Assembly: GCF_000024725.1 (NCBI RefSeq)
Contig: NC_013960.1
Location: forward strand, 372,001 to 436,000
Source of the DNA: Nitrosococcus halophilus Nc 4
GTDB lineage: Bacteria > Pseudomonadota > Gammaproteobacteria > Nitrosococcales > Nitrosococcaceae
Length of the DNA: 64,000 nt
Direction: 5' to 3'
Shown in pieces: positions 58,887-64,000 of the stretch (its first letter is position 1; every line of letters begins with the position of its first letter). The notes beneath the pieces were generated by a model that saw only the letters and a program-made list of their open reading frames with translations, was not told where the DNA came from and made no database searches. A program made the translations under genes and the position numbers.

Positions 58887-61800
58887 CTATCCGTTAGATG
58901 TGGCGCCACTGGTGTGTAATGGTGCGCCGAATCCGCCACCGCCTGGAGTCTCAATAATAAAGATATCCCCTATCCCCATTTGGGCTTGCCCGCAGCTAGA
59001 TAGTTCCACTACTGAGCCATCAACACGTTCGATCCAGTTTCGACCCACTTGGCCGGGTTCCCCCCCTGCCATGCCAAAGGGGGGAATTTTCCGATGGCTG
59101 GAGATAATCGCGGCAGTCATCGGTTCCAGAAAACGGAACCGGCGCACAGTCCCATTCCCCCCTGGATATCGGCCGTTGCCGGCAGATTCTTTGCGAATCT
59201 CAAATGACTCTAAGAGGACTGGGAAACGCCATTCCAATATTTCCGGATCGGTAAGGCGAGTGTTGGTGATATGGGTATGGACTGCATCGGCACCCTTGAA
59301 ATTTGGACCGGCGCCGGCGCCGCCACAAATGGTTTCATAATATTGATATTGTTCATTCCCAAAAGTGAAATTATTGCAGGTTCCTTGGGAGGCCGCCACT
59401 ACTCCCATAGCGCCCAACAGGGCGTCAACAATATATTGGGAGGTTTCCACATTACCCGCCGCCACTGCCGCCGGGTAGCAGGGGTTTAAGAGACAGTGTT
59501 CGGGGATAACAATCTTTAGCGGTTTAAAAATTCCTCCATTAAGGGGGATATCGGCTTTAACCAAGCAACGAAAGACATAAATGACAGCGGCCATGGTCAC
59601 GGCAGCCGGGGCATTAAAGTTCCCCAGATGCTGGGGGCTGGTACCGGAAAAATCGATAAGGGCCTGAATGCCCTCTTGTGGGGAGGGCTCCTCGATGCGG
59701 ATGCTCACCTTAATCTTGCTGCCATCATCCATGGGGTAGGTGAAACTGCCGTCTTTGAGGGTTTCGAGAACGCGGCGCACCGAGGTTTCGGCATTATCTT
59801 GAACGTGCTTCATATAGGCCTGCACCACCTCAAGTCCAAAATGATCTACCATGCGTCGAAGTTCTTGCACTCCTTTCTCACAGGCAGCCACTTGGGCTTT
59901 AAGGTCCGCCAGATTCTGTGGGATATTGCGGGCCGGATAGGGACCGCTGCTGAGCAAGGCCACGACTTCCTGTTCCAGAAACCGTCCTCCCTCGAGCAAT
60001 TTAACGTTGTCGATGACGATCCCTTCCTGGTCAATCGTTTGGCTATAGGGGGGCATGGAGCCGGGCGTAATGCCTCCAATATCTCCGTGGTGCCCCCGTG
60101 CGGCGACATAAAAGAGGAGCTGGGCTTCTGACTTATCAAATACCGGCTTCACGACCGTCACATCGGGTAAATGAGTCCCCCCGTTGTAGGGTGTGTTGAG
60201 CATAAAAACATCGCCGGGAGAAATATGTTCCCTATGGTCGCGAATCACCGCTTTAATGCTGGCGCTCATGGATCCCAGGTGGACTGGAATATGTAAGGCA
60301 TTGGCGACAAGATCCCCCTGTTGATCGAAGATCGCGCAGGAGAAATCCAGACGTTCCTTGATGTTGACCGAGGAGGCGGTTTTTTTGAGAACTGCGCCCA
60401 TTTGATCAGCGATGGATGTGAATAGGTTGTTAAAAATTTCCAGCATCACTGGATCAGCCTGGGTCCCTATGTCTAGCTGCTTAGGCAGCGGTATCATTCG
60501 AGTAAGAACGAGATCCCGCCGGGGAGTGAGTTCTGCTTCCCAGCCAGGCTCCACAACGGTGGTGCTATTGGTCTCAATGATGATGGCCGGGCCGCTGACT
60601 CGGTCATGGGGTTGCATTGCCTCCCGCTGGTAAATGGGGGTGTCTTGGGTTTTCCCGCCCAGGGTTGCCGTGACCGTGGCTATCGTCGGCACGGTTCCCT
60701 GTCGCGGCGGAGGGGATTCGAACGAAGTGGGGTCGGACCATAATGGATTGCGGCCAATGACCTCTATTTGAGCTGATTCCACAATCAACGGCTTCTCGGG
60801 CATCAGAAAACCAAAGGCCTGTTTATAGACCTTTGCAAATTCCGCGGCAATTTCCGTTTGGTGATCGAAATTGACTAACAAGGCGGTGTCCGTACCCTGA
60901 TAGCGCACATGGAGTTTGCGGACCGAGGAGATGCATTCTTGAGCAACGCCCTGGGCGAGTATTTCCTGTTCCCCTTGTGCCATGAGCTGGTCAAAGGTTG
61001 CCGCCAACGTGGGCATGAGTTCCTCCCTGAGGGGGGCTTCCACGGCCATTTCCCGCAATGACCGTAAGTCCGCAAGCCCCATCCCGTAGGCAGAGAGCAG
61101 CCCCGCGTAGGGATGGATGAGGGCCCGTTTCATGCCTAAGGCATCGGCAACCAGGCACGCATGCTGCCCTGCCGCGCTTCCAAAACAGCACAATCCGTAT
61201 TCCGAAACATCGTAACCCCGCTGAATAGAGATGCGTTTGATGGCATTGGCCATGTTTTCCACCGCAATGGCAAGAAAACCTTCCGCCACTTGGAGCGGGG
61301 TTCGGTCATCTCCCGTAGCCGTTTTGATCTCAGCGGCTAGGGCGGTGAATTTTTCCTGGACAATGGCCTCATCCAAGGGTTGATTGGCGTGGGGGCCAAA
61401 TACTTTGGGAAAGAATTCGGGCTGGAGTTTGCCCAGCATGACGTTGCAGTCAGTGACTGTCAAAGGCCCACCCTTGCGGTAGCAAGCCGGTCCCGGCTGA
61501 GCCCCGGCAGAATCGGGTCCCACCCGATAACGGGCACCGTCGAAATGGAGAATGGAGCCTCCCCCCGCAGCGACGGTATGGATCTGCATCATGGGGGTTC
61601 GTATCCGAACCCCTGCCACTTCAGTTTCAAAAGCCCGTTCATACTCCCCGGCATAGTGGCTGACATCGGTGGAGGTCCCTCCCATATCAAATCCAATCAC
61701 CTGATGGAAATCGGCTAGTTCCGAGGTCCGGGCCATGCCGACGACCCCCCCGGCTGGGCCGGACAAGATGGCGTCTTTGCCCTGGAAGCAATGGGCTTCA

Positions 61801-62549
61801 GTCAGTCCCCCATTGGATTGCATGAAGAGCAGGCGAGTGTCGCCCAACTCGGCGGCGACATGGTCCACATAACGGCGCAGGATGGGGGATAAGTAGGCAT
61901 CTACCAAGGTGGTGTCGCCACGGCTGACTAGTTTCATCAGCGGACTGACTTCGCTGCTCGTCGAGATTTGGGTAAAGCCGATATCCCGCGCGATCCGGGC
62001 GACGGTCTGTTCATGGTGGGGATAGCGATAAGCATGCATGAACACGATAGCCACGCTTCGTAGGCCCCTGTCATAGCAGCTCTGTAGCTGTTGGCGGACG
62101 GTATCTAGGTTAAGGGGCTGTAGCACCTCACCACCCGCACTATAACGTTCATCCACTTCAATGACCTGCTGATAAAGCATCTCAGGGAGTTTAATGTGGA
62201 GTGCGAAGAGATGGGGGCGGTTTTGATAGCCGATTCGTAAAGCATCGCCAAATCCCTGGGTTGTCACTAGTACGGTAGGTTCCCCCCGGCGCTCTAGCAG
62301 TGCGTTGGTGGCTACCGTGGTGCCCATTTTGACTGAGTCGATCCTTGTTGCCGGAATAGGATCTTGGGGGCCTAGGCCGAGTAGATCCCGTATCCCCTGG
62401 AGGGCGGCATCCCGATAATGGGAAGGGTTTTCGGACAGTAGCTTATGGGTTTTGATGGTGTTATCAGGGGCTTTAGCCACAATATCCGTAAAAGTGCCGC
62501 CCCGATCGATCCAAAATTGCCAGCCCCGGCGTGCCTGGACCTGTTTCAT
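58887..62549 (-). CDS. 5-oxoprolinase / hydantoinase A-B fusion
   Basis: The protein has 1220 aa. The N-terminal HyuA part of about 690 residues has [44 protein letters not shown] and [12 protein letters not shown] (ATP-binding, actin-like fold). The HyuB part (about 700-1210) has [28 protein letters not shown] and [13 protein letters not shown]. The single-chain form and length are those of ATP-dependent 5-oxoprolinase, which opens 5-oxo-L-proline to glutamate. N-methylhydantoinase or acetone carboxylase-like roles are less likely. It stands alone with AT-rich DNA before nsrR. Confidence 0.9.
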   Translation of the reverse strand: MKQVQARRGWQFWIDRGGTFTDIVAKAPDNTIKTHKLLSENPSHYRDAALQGIRDLLGLGPQDPIPATRIDSVKMGTTVATNALLERRGEPTVLVTTQGFGDALRIGYQNRPHLFALHIKLPEMLYQQVIEVDERYSAGGEVLQPLNLDTVRQQLQSCYDRGLRSVAIVFMHAYRYPHHEQTVARIARDIGFTQISTSSEVSPLMKLVSRGDTTLVDAYLSPILRRYVDHVAAELGDTRLLFMQSNGGLTEAHCFQGKDAILSGPAGGVVGMARTSELADFHQVIGFDMGGTSTDVSHYAGEYERAFETEVAGVRIRTPMMQIHTVAAGGGSILHFDGARYRVGPDSAGAQPGPACYRKGGPLTVTDCNVMLGKLQPEFFPKVFGPHANQPLDEAIVQEKFTALAAEIKTATGDDRTPLQVAEGFLAIAVENMANAIKRISIQRGYDVSEYGLCCFGSAAGQHACLVADALGMKRALIHPYAGLLSAYGMGLADLRSLREMAVEAPLREELMPTLAATFDQLMAQGEQEILAQGVAQECISSVRKLHVRYQGTDTALLVNFDHQTEIAAEFAKVYKQAFGFLMPEKPLIVESAQIEVIGRNPLWSDPTSFESPPPRQGTVPTIATVTATLGGKTQDTPIYQREAMQPHDRVSGPAIIIETNSTTVVEPGWEAELTPRRDLVLTRMIPLPKQLDIGTQADPVMLEIFNNLFTSIADQMGAVLKKTASSVNIKERLDFSCAIFDQQGDLVANALHIPVHLGSMSASIKAVIRDHREHISPGDVFMLNTPYNGGTHLPDVTVVKPVFDKSEAQLLFYVAARGHHGDIGGITPGSMPPYSQTIDQEGIVIDNVKLLEGGRFLEQEVVALLSSGPYPARNIPQNLADLKAQVAACEKGVQELRRMVDHFGLEVVQAYMKHVQDNAETSVRRVLETLKDGSFTYPMDDGSKIKVSIRIEEPSPQEGIQALIDFSGTSPQHLGNFNAPAAVTMAAVIYVFRCLVKADIPLNGGIFKPLKIVIPEHCLLNPCYPAAVAAGNVETSQYIVDALLGAMGVVAASQGTCNNFTFGNEQYQYYETICGGAGAGPNFKGADAVHTHITNTRLTDPEILEWRFPVLLESFEIRKESAGNGRYPGGNGTVRRFRFLEPMTAAIISSHRKIPPFGMAGGEPGQVGRNWIERVDGSVVELSSCGQAQMGIGDIFIIETPGGGGFGAPLHTSGATSNG

Positions 62550-62790
62550 GGTCTTTCTGCTTTTTTCTGTTGCTAACGTGAGCCTCTATGATATATGGGG
62601 GTTTGGATTCTAGCCATCATTGAAGGAGTGCCTGGATGCACGACGCCCCCCTAGCGAGAGTGCGAAGTGAAACGGCGCGTCGAGCGCGAGGGCCGATTAC
62701 TCGCGTTTGGCCATGAATTCGCGTTTTGCGTAGTTGGCCAGCCCTTGAGTACTCTTTTGCCATAGGCGACAGTTGTGGCATGATGGCTGC

Positions 62791-63948
62791 GTGGTAACGC
62801 AACGGGCCTACAAATTCAGGTTTTACCCTACGCCCACGCAAAAGCGGCAATTGGCCATTGAATTCGGCCATACCCGCTATGTGTGGAATTGGGCATTGGA
62901 AAGGCGAACGAAGGCGTATCAAGCGCAGGGCGAGTCGCTGAACACTATCAGCCTCAGCCGCCAATTGACGGTACTGAAGCAAACGGAATGCCCTTGGCTG
63001 AGCGAAGCCACCGCCAGTTGCCATACCCAAAAACTGAGGGACCAAGATAGGGCGTTTAAAAACTTCTTCGCCGGTCGGGGCAAGTATCCCCGATTTAAGA
63101 AACGCCATCAGACCCAATCGGTACGCTATCAATTGGACCAACGCCATGTGGCGAAGAACTTCAACGCCGAAAGCAAGCGGTTGAAGCTGCCCAAGCTGGG
63201 TACGCTCAAGCTCAAGTGGTCTCAGCGTATGGGGGGCATCCCCAAAATGGTCACGGTCAGTAAAGACCCGGCTGGCCGTTATTTTGTCAGCCTGGCCTGT
63301 GAGGTGGAGATTGCCGCTCTGCCTGCCCGCAAGAACGCTGTTGGGGTGGATGTGGGGGTTAAGGATGTGGTTATCACTTCCGATGGGTATAAGTCGGGTG
63401 CGCCCAAATACACCTACCGCTATGCCCGTCAATTGAAGCGGGCGCAGCGACGCTTGAGCAAGAAGCGTAAAGGCGCCAACCGCCGCCGCCAGCAGCAACA
63501 GCGTGTGGCCAGAATTCATGCCCGGATAGCGGATAGCCGCCGGGATTTTCTGAACCAACAATCCTCGAAGCTGATTAACGAGAACCCAGTAATTTGTCTT
63601 GAGGATTTGAATATCAAAGGGATGTTGAGAAATCGCCGCCTGAGTAAAGCCGTCGCGGATTGCGGGCTGTACGAACTCAGGCGACAAATCGAGTACAAAG
63701 CAGCAATGTATGGCCGCGAGGTATTGATCGTGGACCGTTGGGTGCCCACCAGCAAGACGTGCTCTGAGTGCGGGACTATTCAAGAGCCCATGCCGCTGAA
63801 AGTTCGCGAGTGGGTTTGCCGGGACTGTAATACCAGCCATGATCGCGATATCAACGCGGCCAAAAATGTTTTGATGTTGGGTACGGCGGGGAGCGCCGAA
63901 ACCGATAAAGCGCGTGGAGCGGTGAAGACCCCAAGGGCCGTGGCCTAG
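62791..63948 (+). CDS. tnpB: TnpB RNA-guided RuvC endonuclease (OrfB family)
   Basis: The protein has 385 aa. The N-terminal TnpB domain shows AYKFRFYPTPTQKRQL and HTRYVWNWAL. RuvC active site residues are D187 (GVDVGVKD), E271 (ICLEDLNI) and D353 (HDRDINAAKN). A zinc finger lies between them (C324-x2-C327 and C343-x2-C346). All catalytic residues are present, so the nuclease should be active. GTG 62791 is preferred over TTG 62773 because MVTQRAYKFRFYP is the usual N-terminus. TnpB uses a right-end RNA that begins within its own 3' coding end; that region lies at the window edge. Confidence 0.92.
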   Translation: MVTQRAYKFRFYPTPTQKRQLAIEFGHTRYVWNWALERRTKAYQAQGESLNTISLSRQLTVLKQTECPWLSEATASCHTQKLRDQDRAFKNFFAGRGKYPRFKKRHQTQSVRYQLDQRHVAKNFNAESKRLKLPKLGTLKLKWSQRMGGIPKMVTVSKDPAGRYFVSLACEVEIAALPARKNAVGVDVGVKDVVITSDGYKSGAPKYTYRYARQLKRAQRRLSKKRKGANRRRQQQQRVARIHARIADSRRDFLNQQSSKLINENPVICLEDLNIKGMLRNRRLSKAVADCGLYELRRQIEYKAAMYGREVLIVDRWVPTSKTCSECGTIQEPMPLKVREWVCRDCNTSHDRDINAAKNVLMLGTAGSAETDKARGAVKTPRAVA

Positions 63949-64000
63949 CCACCGTCTGAGGACCGCGAGGAAACGCGAATTCTCCAGACTGACAAGGTGA
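63850..64000 (+). ncRNA. Possible TnpB guide (reRNA/omega-RNA) region
   Basis: In known TnpB systems the guide RNA spans the 3' end of tnpB and the right element end, with the guide just outside it. Here the last tnpB codons and 52 bp downstream are available, including GACCGCGAGGAAACGCG, which can fold. The right border is not visible, so the assignment rests on family knowledge. Confidence 0.35.

Larger units (their letters stand above)
62600..64000 (+). mobile_element. IS200/IS605-type element carrying tnpB, right end beyond or at the window edge
   Basis: tnpB is the only gene; no tnpA is visible. The 170 bp before it contain GC-rich foldable sequence (GAGAGTGCGAAGTGAAACGG from about 62656). 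GAATTCGCGTTT at 62715-62726 is the exact complement of AAACGCGAATTC at 63971-63982, giving inverted repeats on either side of the gene. Real borders cannot be set because the right end is cut off. Confidence 0.55.

Noticed and set aside
62617-63840. 407-codon complement frame over tnpB
   Set aside because: It is the antisense shadow of tnpB, which has every RuvC and zinc-finger residue. The antisense translation has no recognisable motif.

Overview
This window looks like a piece of a gammaproteobacterial chromosome, most likely an ammonia oxidiser related to Nitrosococcus. The best support is the gene set at 54.7-58.8 kb: a two-subunit heme-copper oxidase of the sNOR type (norS-norY), a SenC/SCO copper chaperone, the usual small membrane protein, and a convergent NsrR-type Rrf2 regulator. 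The genus is an inference; nothing here is a species marker. No rRNA, tRNA or CRISPR array was seen.

Layout. (1) 0-2.0 kb: the end of an unknown gene, then a compact IscB element with an upstream omega-RNA region and a downstream hairpin. (2) 2.0-12.5 kb: a surface-glycan block of tightly packed glycosyltransferases and a methyltransferase, ending in a 1676-residue protein that joins an FkbM methyltransferase, a coiled coil with 204-bp tandem repeats, and at least two glycosyltransferase domains. (3) 12.5-16.6 kb: an AT-rich patch with a methyltransferase, an IS4-type transposase stub and a sulfotransferase-like gene, followed by a gene graveyard in which pieces of a glycosyltransferase, of pseI and of an IS5 transposase are welded together. 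(4) 16.6-26.0 kb: a pseudaminic acid locus (TPR glycosyltransferase, pseB, methyltransferase, sulfotransferase stub, pseC, pseF, pseG-pseH fusion, pseI). (5) 26.0-33.8 kb: a heparinase/alginate-lyase-like gene cut by an IS256-family element, non-autonomous inverted-repeat elements, an intact GT4 gene whose 5' half was the source or sister of the graveyard copy, and an unusual membrane protein with a possible kinase-like tail.

(6) 33.9-51.1 kb: ordinary chromosomal genes: large NAD-dependent glutamate dehydrogenase, a STAS/anti-sigma pair, an R3H/SpoIIIAA-like ATPase, DoxX, an exported GH31 glucosidase with a CBM20 domain, a DUF2914 protein, a large FAD/Fe-S oxidoreductase and a DUF4124 protein. 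(7) 51.1-54.6 kb: a porin behind a Fur-box-like site, an exported FMN-binding protein and a nucleotidyltransferase-like protein. (8) 54.6-58.8 kb: the sNOR cluster with NsrR. (9) 58.9-64 kb: a fused 5-oxoprolinase/hydantoinase and a TnpB gene running to the window edge.

The glycan genes appear to work together: pseB, C, H, G, I and F make CMP-pseudaminic acid, the TPR glycosyltransferase is a candidate for attaching it to protein, and the many GT4/GT2 enzymes with methyltransferases and sulfotransferase-like proteins would build and decorate a surface polysaccharide. Direct repeats of about 0.9 kb flank the pse locus, and the density of broken genes, IS elements and inverted-repeat elements shows that this locus is being actively rearranged.
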